From NCBI GenBank assembly GCA_963710745.1, contig CAVQBP010000019.1:186001-250000 (forward strand): a stretch of DNA of 64,000 bases, in the 5' to 3' direction. A program made the position numbers and the translations under genes. Positions 19,637-27,921 of this stretch are shown here, one piece after another. The DNA comes from CAVQBP01 sp963710745 (lineage in GTDB: Bacteria; Bacteroidota; Ignavibacteria; Ignavibacteriales; Ignavibacteriaceae). The stretch's first letter is position 1. Each line of letters begins with the position of its first letter. Under the pieces are notes generated by a model. That model saw only the letters and a program-made list of their open reading frames with translations, had not been told where the DNA came from and did not search any database.

Positions 19637-20308
19637 TTAATTATCCTTAAAGATATAACCGGAACCCCTGATAGTATGGATAAGAGGTTTTTCAAAATCT
19701 TTATCAATCTTCTGGCGTAAAAATTTTATGAATGATTCTATTACATTGCTGCGCGGATCAAAGTTCATATCCCACAAATGTTCCGAAATCATTTCCCTGG
19801 TAAGTATCTTGTTCGGTTTCATCATAAACAATTCAAGAAGTGCAAACTCTTTAGTTGAAAGCTGGATCTCTTTCCCTTCACGATAGGCTTTGTGAGTATT
19901 TAAATCTAGCTTAACTCCGAAATTTTCAAGCAAAGCCGATCTCGCTTCACTCCTTCTCCTTATTAATGCGCGTATTCTTGCAAGTAATTCACCAAGATGA
20001 AACGGCTTGGAAAGGTAATCATCTGCGCCTTCATCCAAACCTTTTATTTTATCAGCGACATCATCAAGTGCTGTTAACATCAGGATCGGAGTGAGCACCT
20101 TTTTGTTCCTCAGATTTGCACATGTTTGCAGCCCATCCTGTTTTGGAAGCATAATATCAAGTATAATCAAATCATAATTATTGATTTCTGCAAATCTTTC
20201 TCCTGTAATTCCATCATCCGCAATATCAACGGCATATCCTTCCGGTTTTAATCCTTTAGCAACAGCAGCAGAAATATTTTTATCATCTTCAATTAATAGA
20301 ATTCTCAT
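19637..20308 (-). CDS. OmpR/PhoB-type response regulator
   Basis: The start is ATG 20308 (MRILLIEDDKNISAAVAKGL); the frame continues upstream to 20359 but only with a hydrophobic, non-family extension. The receiver domain (1-120) has the acidic pair ED at 7-8, the phosphorylated Asp-51 in LIILDIMLP and the Lys in LSKPFHLGE. The C-terminal winged helix (about 130-223) ends with NVIESFIKFLRQKIDKDF and IHTIRGSGYIFK, the typical DNA-binding end. It precedes its kinase with no spacing. Three ATGAAA-type repeats at 11-bp period lie upstream and may be used for autoregulation. Confidence 0.93.
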   Translation of the reverse strand: MRILLIEDDKNISAAVAKGLKPEGYAVDIADDGITGERFAEINNYDLIILDIMLPKQDGLQTCANLRNKKVLTPILMLTALDDVADKIKGLDEGADDYLSKPFHLGELLARIRALIRRRSEARSALLENFGVKLDLNTHKAYREGKEIQLSTKEFALLELFMMKPNKILTREMISEHLWDMNFDPRSNVIESFIKFLRQKIDKDFEKPLIHTIRGSGYIFKDN

Positions 20309-20894
20309 TTGAATTTTCAGAATTTTGATTAGTAATATTATAAATAAAAATGAAAACAAAATGAAAATAAAATGATAAGGCTCATAAGGTATAAAGTTAC
20401 GGTATATGGTATGAGGGAGTAAATCATTAGGATTTTGCCGAATATCCTAAACTTTTTGCTCTTCTGTATAAAAGAAGACCAAAATCAGAAGAAAATATTA
20501 TTTGGACAAATTTGCAGTCCGATTGCAAATCTGTCCATAAAACTTTTTTTGATTATGATTCCAGGGGATAAGCACTTATTTGGTTTATGACGGGAACAAA
20601 GAACAAACAAGAACCGCCGGAAAAATCATACCATGGAATAAAACCTCGATTATCTTAAACGAAAAATAATGGAATTGTCATGTATTTTTCAAAATTATAT
20701 GCAATGTTATTTTCAATTTCCTTCTTTTAATTCGAATGCTCTTTATTCAATTTTTCTTCATTCAATTGTTCAAAGTAAATGAAGAATACAGAACATTAGA
20801 ACATTCGAATTTAGAATCTTAGAGGTTTTTTCTTAAATTAATAATCATAAGGTTACAACATTCCATCATTCCAAAAGTTGCTGATTCCATAATG
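20309..20894. other. Intergenic stretch with inverted repeat
   Basis: About 590 bp without a gene. It holds the ATGAAAA operator repeat near 20350 and, at about 20729-20815, an imperfect inverted repeat whose outer arms are AATTCGAATGCTC and GAACATTCGAATT, with further shared words (ATTC, TTCTTCATT) inside. I see no RNA gene or reading frame of note. Confidence 0.55.
20350..20376 (-). promoter_or_regulatory. Candidate autoregulatory operator of the response-regulator gene
   Basis: ATGAAAA occurs at 20350 and 20361, and the partial copy ATGAT at 20372, each 11 bp apart, about 42 bp before the regulator start. Distance, orientation and period are the same as for the repeat ahead of the TonB receptor gene (18065-18082). 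Confidence 0.55.
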
Positions 20895-21404
20895 TTAATG
20901 TGTAGATGGATATCCTTTATTTACCCAGTTAATCATTAAAGTATTTTTTAAGTATAAAAGTTTTGCATTCTTAAATCCCATCTCTTTTACGGCTTTAAAA
21001 CCGGGACGTACATTAGGACAATCAACCCATTTGCAGCAGCCGCAGTAAAGAACAATATTTTTATTGCGGTCTACATCCTGAAGAGTATCCTTTAATTTTT
21101 GTATCCCGTCACTTTTAAAAGCGGGACCTGCATAGATAGAGCCAGGAATATGGTCCTGGTCATAAAGCATTTTAAAGCCAATCTGGATTAACATTGGTTT
21201 TTCATTATTACTTTTTAATTCATTTTGCAGAGTTTCCGGCATTATAAGATCATTCTCTGTCCAGGGATCTGATTTAGTGACCTTTACTTTTTCAGTTCCA
21301 GAATTTTTTTCCTGACCTTTACTGCATGCTGACAGAAGTAAACCGAAAATAATAAAAGTAATAAACGGCAGTATTGATTTTTTATTTAAAATTTTTGAAT
21401 ACAT
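20895..21404 (-). CDS. Rhodanese-like lipoprotein
   Basis: The 169-residue protein has a lipoprotein signal (FGLLLSAC, Cys-27) and a single rhodanese domain: MLIQIGFKMLYDQDHIPGSI near the start and the loop NIVLYCGCCKWVDCPNV at the position of the catalytic Cys (Cys-121). The catalytic loop is unusually rich in cysteine (Cys-121, 123, 124 and 129), which may mean metal binding or disulphide exchange rather than simple sulphur transfer. It should sit on the periplasmic side of a membrane. No coupled gene is near; 130 bp separate it from the PAP2 gene. Confidence 0.78.
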   Translation of the reverse strand: MYSKILNKKSILPFITFIIFGLLLSACSKGQEKNSGTEKVKVTKSDPWTENDLIMPETLQNELKSNNEKPMLIQIGFKMLYDQDHIPGSIYAGPAFKSDGIQKLKDTLQDVDRNKNIVLYCGCCKWVDCPNVRPGFKAVKEMGFKNAKLLYLKNTLMINWVNKGYPSTH

Positions 21405-21533
21405 ATTAACTCTCTTTATTAAAATAATAGGGATAAGTGACTATATAATATAAAAATTTAAATCTTATTAAAGATTTTTGTATATCACAAAGCCGGTGTT
21501 TAAAAATAAAATTGTACAAAATCGATATATAAA

Positions 21534-22466
21534 TCAGAAGCTCAATACTGCATTTAGAGATATCTTGTTAGATGAATATGATGGTGCTATAAATAAATGT
21601 GAATTAGGTGTATTCATTGAATGACTTGCTGAATTTTCCGGTGGAGCTATAATATTTCCCAGGCTATAACCAATGCAAAAGGCTAATGGAAAATCGCTGT
21701 ACCAGTGCATCCCTTCATTAACTAAGGAGAAGCTGAGTAATCCGAGTAATGAATAACCAACCGGTTTAATCCATTTGAGATCCGGATAATTATTAGCTAT
21801 GACAGTAACTACTGCAGTTGCAGTTGAAAGATGACCGGAAGGAAACGAATAGTATTTCGGCTGATTTTTTTGATATTCTTTAATACTGGGCATAAATAAC
21901 CAATCACCCCCGGCTTCACTGGAAGCATAAGGACTTTCACGGCCGGTAATTCTTTTGAGCATTTGTACTAACAACCCGGTTGATAAAACCGCTTCGGCAA
22001 TGTTACTCCCGGTTTTTAATGCTGTCTTATCATGAAAAATAATACCGGCAGAGGCAAATAAAGCAGAGGTGAGAAATTGGTATTCCCCATTTCCCATTCC
22101 TATTGCTATACCCGAAAAGTTTCTGTCAAATTTAGCCTTATTAAATAATGAACGCTGGTACTTCCAGCCGCTTTGATCAATTAATAATAATGAACTGGTT
22201 ATCAAAGAAATATTAAATAAATCCGGCAAACGTTTGAAACTGAAAGTCTTTTTTAATAATTGATAATAATCCCTGGGAACATCTGTTAACATCTGGTGCC
22301 ATCTCAGGTCTTTTTTTTGTATTAGTATGGATTCGTTGTAAAGGGAATCTCCTGCAATGTATTTTGTTTCCGGAGTGATAGAGCTTTTCTCTTTTGTGTA
22401 TGCGGGTGATTGGTATAAAATATATATAGTAACCAGAAGAATAAAACAATTAGCTTTATTATACAT
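21534..22466 (-). CDS. PAP2-superfamily phosphatase
   Basis: The 310-residue protein carries the three phosphatase signature motifs: KRITGRESP (171-179), FPSGHLSTA with His-212, and HWYSDFPLAF with His-254 and Asp-258. It has an N-terminal export signal or membrane segment and several hydrophobic stretches (LFNISLITSSLLLI, FASAGIIF, YSLLGLLSFSL). Such enzymes dephosphorylate lipid phosphates such as undecaprenyl pyrophosphate or phosphatidic acid at the envelope. The exact substrate is not visible. It is divergent from the C1 peptidase gene. Confidence 0.88.
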   Translation of the reverse strand: MYNKANCFILLVTIYILYQSPAYTKEKSSITPETKYIAGDSLYNESILIQKKDLRWHQMLTDVPRDYYQLLKKTFSFKRLPDLFNISLITSSLLLIDQSGWKYQRSLFNKAKFDRNFSGIAIGMGNGEYQFLTSALFASAGIIFHDKTALKTGSNIAEAVLSTGLLVQMLKRITGRESPYASSEAGGDWLFMPSIKEYQKNQPKYYSFPSGHLSTATAVVTVIANNYPDLKWIKPVGYSLLGLLSFSLVNEGMHWYSDFPLAFCIGYSLGNIIAPPENSASHSMNTPNSHLFIAPSYSSNKISLNAVLSF

Positions 22467-22729
22467 TGTCTTCTATTATTGATCAGTATATAATTTTGAT
22501 TAGGACATAAGTTATTGAAAAAATAATTAGCATCAGTATGTATTTAATCACAATTGTTTTTTGGAACACAGTTTAAATTTAATGAAACGCTTAATCCGGA
22601 GATGATAATAATATCATATTTTGCTAATGAAATAAAAATCAGAAATACTTTCCAATCCAAATCGATAATTCCCAACTTTTTATTATTTTTATACTGCACA
22701 GTTATTTTATTCATATGAAAGGGGTTCTG

Positions 22730-23959
22730 ATGAAACCTAAAACTATTCTTATTCTGTTTTTCGTAATCTTATTTTCATTCTTTTCTTTTGCGCAGGAAAA
22801 AACCCGGGATAAAGGAATTTTTATCGAGAGGGGAAAAGGATTTTATAATGAAATTTTGCATGGGATTAGAGAATTTGACAGCATACCCAAATCACCTAAA
22901 AAATATTTTAAGGTTGATGTTTCCGGTATTGATCTCCCCAAATCCATTGATGAGTTTAAAAGCTACTGGTATAATTCTCCTGTTTCACAGGGCAACACCG
23001 GTACCTGCTGGTCATTCTCAACAACTTCATTTCTCGAATCAGAAGTTTACAGGATTCACAATAAAAAGGTGAAGCTTTCCGAAATGTATAACGTTTACCG
23101 CGAATATACAGAAAAAGCAAGACGTTTTGTGGAAGAAAGAGGAAATTCTGCATTCGATCAGGGATCTGAAGCTAATGCAGTAACAAGAATATGGAAAAAA
23201 TTTGGCTGCGTTCCGGAAGATGTTTATAATGGTATGCTGCCGGGACAAAAGTTTCATAACCATAAACAAATGTTTTATGAAATGAATTCTTATTTGCAGA
23301 ATTTAAAAGTAACGAACGAATGGAATGAAAATGAAGTTATAAGCACAATTAAATCAATCTTGAATCATTATATGGGCGAACCGCCGGCAGAATTTGAAGT
23401 CGACGGAAAGAAATTTACACCAAAAGAATACCTCAAAGATTATCTGCAGATAAATCCTGATGATTATGTTGATATTCTTTCATATATGCAGCAGCCGTAT
23501 TATCAGCAGGTTGAATATGAAGTTCCCGATAATTGGTGGCATAATAAAGATTACTATAATGTTCCGCTGGATGAATTTATGTCTGCTTTGAAAAAAGCAA
23601 TTAGAGACGGTTACACAATGTCAATCGGAGGTGATGTTTCCGAACCAGGTTATGTTGCACAAGCTGACGTAGCAATAGTACCAACCTTCGATATCCCTTC
23701 AGAATATATCGATGAGAATGCCCGCCAGCTCCGTTTTAGTAACAGATCAACGACTGATGATCATGGAATTCATTTGGTCGGTTACATGACTAAAGACGGG
23801 AAAGATTGGTATTTAATTAAAGATTCTGCTGCAGGTTCAAGAGATGGAAATAATGTCGGATATTACTTCTATAATGAAGATTATGTTAAATTAAAAATGA
23901 TGGATTTTATGGTGCATAAAGATGCAGTGAAAGATTTACTGGCTGAATTTAATAAGTAA
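22730..23959 (+). CDS. C1-family cysteine peptidase (bleomycin hydrolase/aminopeptidase C-like), exported
   Basis: ATG 22730 is chosen because AAAGGGG precedes it; the ATG at 22715 lies before that site. The protein of 409 residues has a signal peptide ending near SFAQ. The papain-type active site is clear: oxyanion Gln-87 and Cys-93 in SQGNTGTCWSFSTTSF, and the His in DDHGIHLVGYM. Where papain-type enzymes have Asn (NSW), this one has Asp in YLIKDSAAGS. Related Bacteroidota proteins may share this change, but from this window alone it is a substitution in the catalytic triad. I infer an exported peptidase; it stands alone. Confidence 0.82.
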   Translation: MKPKTILILFFVILFSFFSFAQEKTRDKGIFIERGKGFYNEILHGIREFDSIPKSPKKYFKVDVSGIDLPKSIDEFKSYWYNSPVSQGNTGTCWSFSTTSFLESEVYRIHNKKVKLSEMYNVYREYTEKARRFVEERGNSAFDQGSEANAVTRIWKKFGCVPEDVYNGMLPGQKFHNHKQMFYEMNSYLQNLKVTNEWNENEVISTIKSILNHYMGEPPAEFEVDGKKFTPKEYLKDYLQINPDDYVDILSYMQQPYYQQVEYEVPDNWWHNKDYYNVPLDEFMSALKKAIRDGYTMSIGGDVSEPGYVAQADVAIVPTFDIPSEYIDENARQLRFSNRSTTDDHGIHLVGYMTKDGKDWYLIKDSAAGSRDGNNVGYYFYNEDYVKLKMMDFMVHKDAVKDLLAEFNK

Positions 23960-23989
23960 GCTGCATAATCCTTATTTTAATAGAACACT

Positions 23990-24050
23990 GATTATTATGA
24001 TTTGTTATGATTTTTTATGATCATAACTAATCATATTAATCATAAAGATC
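23990..24050. repeat. Intergenic inverted repeat built from TTATGAT/ATCATAA words
   Basis: GATTATTATGATTTGTTATG and the following TTTTTTATGATC mirror TAACTAATCATATTAATCAT and AAAGATC on the right. The arms consist of repeats of one 7-base word and its complement. No coding potential. It lies 30 bp after the C1 peptidase gene and may act as a terminator-like hairpin. Confidence 0.6.
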
Positions 24051-24182
24051 TGCGTTCAATTAAATTTTACATTGTGCGGTAAACTGATAATCATACATGG
24101 CTATTCCGAAAATTATCATGCATAAAATTTGCTTAAAAATATAAGTATAATTATTTAACACTAAAATAAAAAGGGAGAGCAA

Positions 24183-24899
24183 GTGAATAAAATAGAAAAA
24201 TCCGGTTACCGTAGAATTGTTTTTGATATTGAAACCTGCAGTTTCCCCTTTGAGTCGCTATCCGAAAGCCAGCAGGAATATCTTCTCCGTTACGCGGAGA
24301 AAGAAGCAGATGAAGAAACAAAGGTTCAAAAGAAAGATGACGCGATCAGGTATTTAAGCCTTTATCCTTTTACTGCCAAAGTTGTTGCAATTGGCATTTA
24401 TGATATTCTGAAAGAAAAATCGTATGTCTACTACGAAAATGAGACTGCCGAAGAGGAATGGTTTAATGAGGAAAAAAATATTCATTACAAAGGATTAAGT
24501 GAAATTGAAATGTTAAGATCATTCTGGAGAATTATTGAAGTCACTGACCAGGTAATAACTTTTAACGGAAGGAATTTTGACGCGCCTTTTTTAATGATCC
24601 GTTCTGCAATTAATAAAATTAAACCAAGCAAAAATATAGTGGCAAAGAGATTTGATTCCGCTGTCCATATTGATCTACTTGAGCAGTTTACTTACTATAG
24701 CTTAACTAGAAAATTCAATCTGGATTTTTACTGCCATGCTTTCGGAATCAAATCACCAAAATCAAAGGACATCTCGGGTATTGAAGTGAAAAATTTTTAC
24801 GAAGCAGGAAAAATAAAAGAAATTGCAGTCTATTGCGGAGAAGATATTTATGCTACTTACCAGTTATATAAAATTTGGGAAGAGTATCTGCATGTATAG
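24183..24899 (+). CDS. Predicted 3'-5' exonuclease of the PolB-exo / DEDD type
   Basis: The 238-residue protein starts at GTG with a nearby AAGGGAGAG. It has the DEDD exonuclease pattern: RIVFDIETCSF with Asp-15 and Glu-17 as first metal ligands, ITFNGRNFDAPFL with the second Asp, and YCGEDIYATYQLY with the last Asp. The spacing fits the stand-alone exonuclease domain related to DNA polymerase B proofreading (PF10108-like). The role in repair or RNA/DNA turnover cannot be stated. It is monocistronic. Confidence 0.82.
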   Translation: MNKIEKSGYRRIVFDIETCSFPFESLSESQQEYLLRYAEKEADEETKVQKKDDAIRYLSLYPFTAKVVAIGIYDILKEKSYVYYENETAEEEWFNEEKNIHYKGLSEIEMLRSFWRIIEVTDQVITFNGRNFDAPFLMIRSAINKIKPSKNIVAKRFDSAVHIDLLEQFTYYSLTRKFNLDFYCHAFGIKSPKSKDISGIEVKNFYEAGKIKEIAVYCGEDIYATYQLYKIWEEYLHV

Positions 24900-24910
24900 A
24901 ATAAAATTTA

Positions 24911-25030
24911 AAATTATACCCGTACGGATATAAAATTATCTTCTTTTTATAAATTATACCCAGACGGGTATAAATGAGTAATAATATTTTATTTTATACC
25001 CGAAGGGAAGAGCTTGCATTATCTTTAAAT
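24911..25030. repeat. Three TATACCC palindromes at exact 40-bp period
   Basis: TATACCCGTACGGATATA (24915), TATACCCAGACGGGTATA (24955) and TATACCCGAAGGG (24995) start exactly 40 bp apart. The second is a perfect 7-bp stem with a 4-base loop, the first has one mismatch, and the third keeps only the left half and GGG. The sequences between are not conserved. They fill a 368-bp gap with no gene. Palindromes of the ATACCC...GGGTAT shape are known as CsoR/CstR-type operators, so repressor sites are one option; hairpin formation in RNA is another. Confidence 0.65.
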
Positions 25031-25267
25031 GGAAGGAAAAATAATATTAGGAAAAAAGATTTTAATTATTTTGCCGGCAGACTTTTAATAAATGAAAAGG
25101 CACTTTTAATAATTTAAAATAATTTTCAAAGAACCGTTCCGTTTTTTAATAATCTTATTTCCCGAAGTTTTTTATCAGAAACTATGAAAGAGAAATATCT
25201 TAATCTTATAGCTCAATGATATGATATTTTGTTCAGCTAATTTTTTTATGAGAAACTGAGGTTTAAT

Positions 25268-26296
25268 ATGAGACTGGTTGTAAATATATTATTGCTGTTT
25301 GTTTTCTTTTCCATATTAATTTATTCACAGGAAAACAACAAGATTACTGTTAATGGAAGGGTAATTGATATAGAAACCCGCACACCCCTGGAATATGTAA
25401 ATGTATTTCTATCAAATACTACCATAGGAACAAGTACAGATAAAACCGGGCAATTTATAATAAAAAATGTTCCGTTTGGTTCTTATAATATTATTTTTAG
25501 TTATGTAGGTTACGAAATTCAGAGTAAGAACCTTTATTCGTATAAATCCGACACTTTTAATTTTAATATTTCCCTGATTCCTAAAGCTATAAACCTGAAC
25601 CAGGTTAATGTGACAGGAAATATTCCTGAAGATTGGAAAGAAAATTTAGAAATATTTAAAGATGTTTTTATTGGTGAAACGGAAAATTCAAAAGAAACAA
25701 CAATACTTAATCCGGAAGTATTGAATTTTACAAGAGATAAAAAAACAGATGTTTTCAAAGCATATACAGACAGTACAGTAGAAGTTGAAAATAAATCTCT
25801 GGGTTATAAACTATCTATCATTTTAGATTCATTGGTTTACTACCCGAATGGAAATATTAATTACATGTTTTTTTCAAAGTTTGAAGAAATTCCGCCGGAT
25901 TCAAAAAAAGAAGAGCTGAAATGGAAAGAAAACAGGGAAAAAACTTATTTAAATTCTTCAAAACATTTCTTCTATGCTCTCGTTCATAATAAGTTGGATG
26001 AGGATTATTACACGCTTCGTGAAGGACCGGTTAACGGTGCTAAAATATTTCCGGAAGACTTATCAATAAAAAGCAACAGTGATTCAACAATTTATACATT
26101 TAATTTTATGGGGAGCCTTGTTGTAAAACGTTATATCAGTCCGCCGAGTTATCTGAACTTTTTATATTCTTTTATTCAGATAGATAAATACGGAAATTTA
26201 TTAACATCAGTCTATGCCGTTCAAACTTCCGGTAATTGGGCTCAACAGCGTGTTGCTGATCTTTTGCCGGAAAATTACGTCTATTTGGGGAATTAA
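25268..26296 (+). CDS. Exported protein with CarboxypepD_reg-like domain, function unknown
   Basis: The 342-residue protein has a signal peptide (VVNILLLFVFFSILIYSQ) and a carboxypeptidase-regulatory-like domain at about 27-105 (VNGRVIDIETRTPLEYVNVF ... GSYNIIFSYVGYE), as at the N terminus of TonB-dependent receptors. The rest (DKTDVF..YLNSSKHFFYALVHNKL, VVKRYISPPSYLNF) is not assignable. Comparable proteins without a barrel occur widely in Bacteroidota with unknown roles at the envelope. The stop is 7 bp from the convergent GATase gene. Confidence 0.7.
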   Translation: MRLVVNILLLFVFFSILIYSQENNKITVNGRVIDIETRTPLEYVNVFLSNTTIGTSTDKTGQFIIKNVPFGSYNIIFSYVGYEIQSKNLYSYKSDTFNFNISLIPKAINLNQVNVTGNIPEDWKENLEIFKDVFIGETENSKETTILNPEVLNFTRDKKTDVFKAYTDSTVEVENKSLGYKLSIILDSLVYYPNGNINYMFFSKFEEIPPDSKKEELKWKENREKTYLNSSKHFFYALVHNKLDEDYYTLREGPVNGAKIFPEDLSIKSNSDSTIYTFNFMGSLVVKRYISPPSYLNFLYSFIQIDKYGNLLTSVYAVQTSGNWAQQRVADLLPENYVYLGN

Positions 26297-26303
26297 CAAG
26301 GGG

Positions 26304-26996
26304 TTAGTCATAATTTATTTTCACTATGTTATTCAGTATCTGAAATAAAAAATTATTTGTCGTATCAAGTAATGCCAGGTTTTTCAATATTTCTTCTTCG
26401 GTCTGAACATATTGATCTTTTACCAGTTCTTCTCTCCCGTTCTTAATTAATTCTTTGAGTGAATCACTTGTAAATTCAAGATGAAATTGTAATCCGATGA
26501 CCTTTTCGTTTAATATAAAAGCTTGATTTCTGCATGCAGAACTTTCTGCCGCATGAATTGCTTCATGTGGTAAATCAAAAGTATCTCCATGCCAGTGAGC
26601 AGATATAATTTCTTTTGGCAAGCCGCTGAAAATATTATTATTAATATTTATTTGAATGGGAAACCACCCGATTTCCTTGAATTTATTCCGATGTACTTTT
26701 ACTCCCATCGAAGCTGCAATTAATTGAGAACCCAGACAAATTCCCAAAATAATTTTGTTATTCTCAATTGCCTTCCTGATAAAAAGTTTTTCATCTCTTA
26801 ACCATGGATACTTTTCTTCATCATAAACACCCATTGGTCCGCCCATAACAATTAAAAAATCGAATTCAGATAAATCCGGCAATGCTGTATTTTCATAAAA
26901 TTTAGTTGCAGAGACGGGATATCCTCTTTTGTTTATCCAGTCTTCTATACAGCCTAAGCTTTCAAAAGGCTTGTGCTGAAGGTAATGTATTTTCAT
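26304..26996 (-). CDS. Class I glutamine amidotransferase-like protein
   Basis: The 230-residue protein has the GATase1 triad: the nucleophile Cys-87 in ILGICLGSQLIAASMG, and QFHLE near residue 172 with the catalytic His and Glu. FLIVMGGPMGVYDEEKYPWL is the typical loop of stand-alone members resembling GMP synthase amidotransferase domains. No synthase partner is adjacent, so the acceptor and the physiological role (possibly gamma-glutamyl hydrolysis) are unknown. Confidence 0.85.
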   Translation of the reverse strand: MKIHYLQHKPFESLGCIEDWINKRGYPVSATKFYENTALPDLSEFDFLIVMGGPMGVYDEEKYPWLRDEKLFIRKAIENNKIILGICLGSQLIAASMGVKVHRNKFKEIGWFPIQININNNIFSGLPKEIISAHWHGDTFDLPHEAIHAAESSACRNQAFILNEKVIGLQFHLEFTSDSLKELIKNGREELVKDQYVQTEEEILKNLALLDTTNNFLFQILNNIVKINYD

Positions 26997-27053
26997 AAGA
27001 TCAATTGGCAGAATATTGAAACAAATAATAAAATCAAAAAATAATAATATTAA

Positions 27054-27108
27054 TGATCGGATGATTGTCTGAATGATTGAATGTTAATTCGCATTCATCC
27101 ATCCATCA
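27054..27108. repeat. Intergenic inverted repeat built from GATGATT/GAATG words
   Basis: GGATGATTGTCTGAATGATT followed by GAATG, then CATTCATCCATCCATCA after a short loop, forms an imperfect hairpin composed of variants of one short word. It lies directly at the 3' end of the acetyltransferase gene and overlaps its stop by three bases. Confidence 0.55.
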
Positions 27109-27672
27109 CAAATAATATCTCATTATCGGTCTTTTAGGACTCCTTCTTTCAACGACTTTAAAACCTGCCTTCTCAAAAGATGAGGGAATCCCGGTCCATG
27201 CAAATGCAGCAGGAATATTATTACTGTATGGCTCCATAGGGTAAGCCTCGAGTATTTTAACTTTTTTCTCCCTGCAGAATTTAATAACTCCTTTCAGTAA
27301 TTCACTTGAAAGTCCCTGCTTTCTATAAGCTTTGGCAATAAATAAGCATGTAATTGACCAGACAGGTTTATCATCAATTTTTGCGAGCACCCTTGAGTTT
27401 CCGAGTTTGATAAATTTATCCCGCGGAGCAACTGAACACCATCCAACCGGTTTATCATTTATATAACCTATGATTCCGGGTATTTCGTTACTATCAATAA
27501 TCTCTTTCATTGCCAATTTATTAGCAGCACCTTTTTGAATTTGAAATTCTTTAGCCCTTAATCTCCAGGCCATGCACCAGCAGCCGCCGCATGCTCCTCT
27601 ATCGCCGAATAGTAATTCAAAATCTTTCCAGCGGGATTTATCCACCGGAAAACACTCCAAATTAACTGTCAT
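27106..27672 (-). CDS. GNAT-family N-acetyltransferase
   Basis: The start is placed at ATG 27672 (MTVNLECFPVDKSRWKDFE), with AAAGG ten bases before it; the TTG at 27681 is too close to that site. The acetyl-CoA-binding region VWSITCLFIAKAYRKQGLSSELLKGVIKF shows the GNAT motif A pattern (Q/RxxGxS here). The N-terminal stretch GDRGACGGCWCMAWR with three cysteines is typical of a subgroup of GNAT proteins. Substrate unknown. It is transcribed alone. Confidence 0.78.
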   Translation of the reverse strand: MTVNLECFPVDKSRWKDFELLFGDRGACGGCWCMAWRLRAKEFQIQKGAANKLAMKEIIDSNEIPGIIGYINDKPVGWCSVAPRDKFIKLGNSRVLAKIDDKPVWSITCLFIAKAYRKQGLSSELLKGVIKFCREKKVKILEAYPMEPYSNNIPAAFAWTGIPSSFEKAGFKVVERRSPKRPIMRYYL

Positions 27673-27866
27673 TATTTGCAAACCTTTATTACAAAATCTT
27701 TTTATAAAAATAAATTAAAAGTTCCTGGAAACGAAATAAATTTGAATATTTAATCAAAAACCTATTTATTTAAATATGAACTCGAAAAGAATTCCCGTTT
27801 GATGGAATATTTTCCCAACAATGAAAAACTGACAATTATAAATATAATTTTTAATAATAATAATAG

Positions 27867-27882
27867 TGGCACAAAAATTGGC
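27867..27882 (+). promoter_or_regulatory. Possible sigma-54 promoter
   Basis: TGGCAC-AAAAA-TTGGC lies 40 bp before the PAS kinase start. It fits the -24/-12 consensus TGGCAC-N5-TTGCW except that the last GC dinucleotide is shifted by one base (GG at the ideal spacing). A TAnnTTTG-type element (TATTTTTG, 27892) just downstream is a competing explanation. Confidence 0.3.
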
Positions 27883-27921
27883 CTTTAACATTATTTTTGT
27901 ATTATTATTAGATTTTTAAAT

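Noticed and set aside
24911..25030. TATACCC palindromes as a CRISPR array
   Set aside because: Only three units, repeats diverged and half-decayed, spacers of equal length without unique protospacer-like content, and no cas genes in the window.
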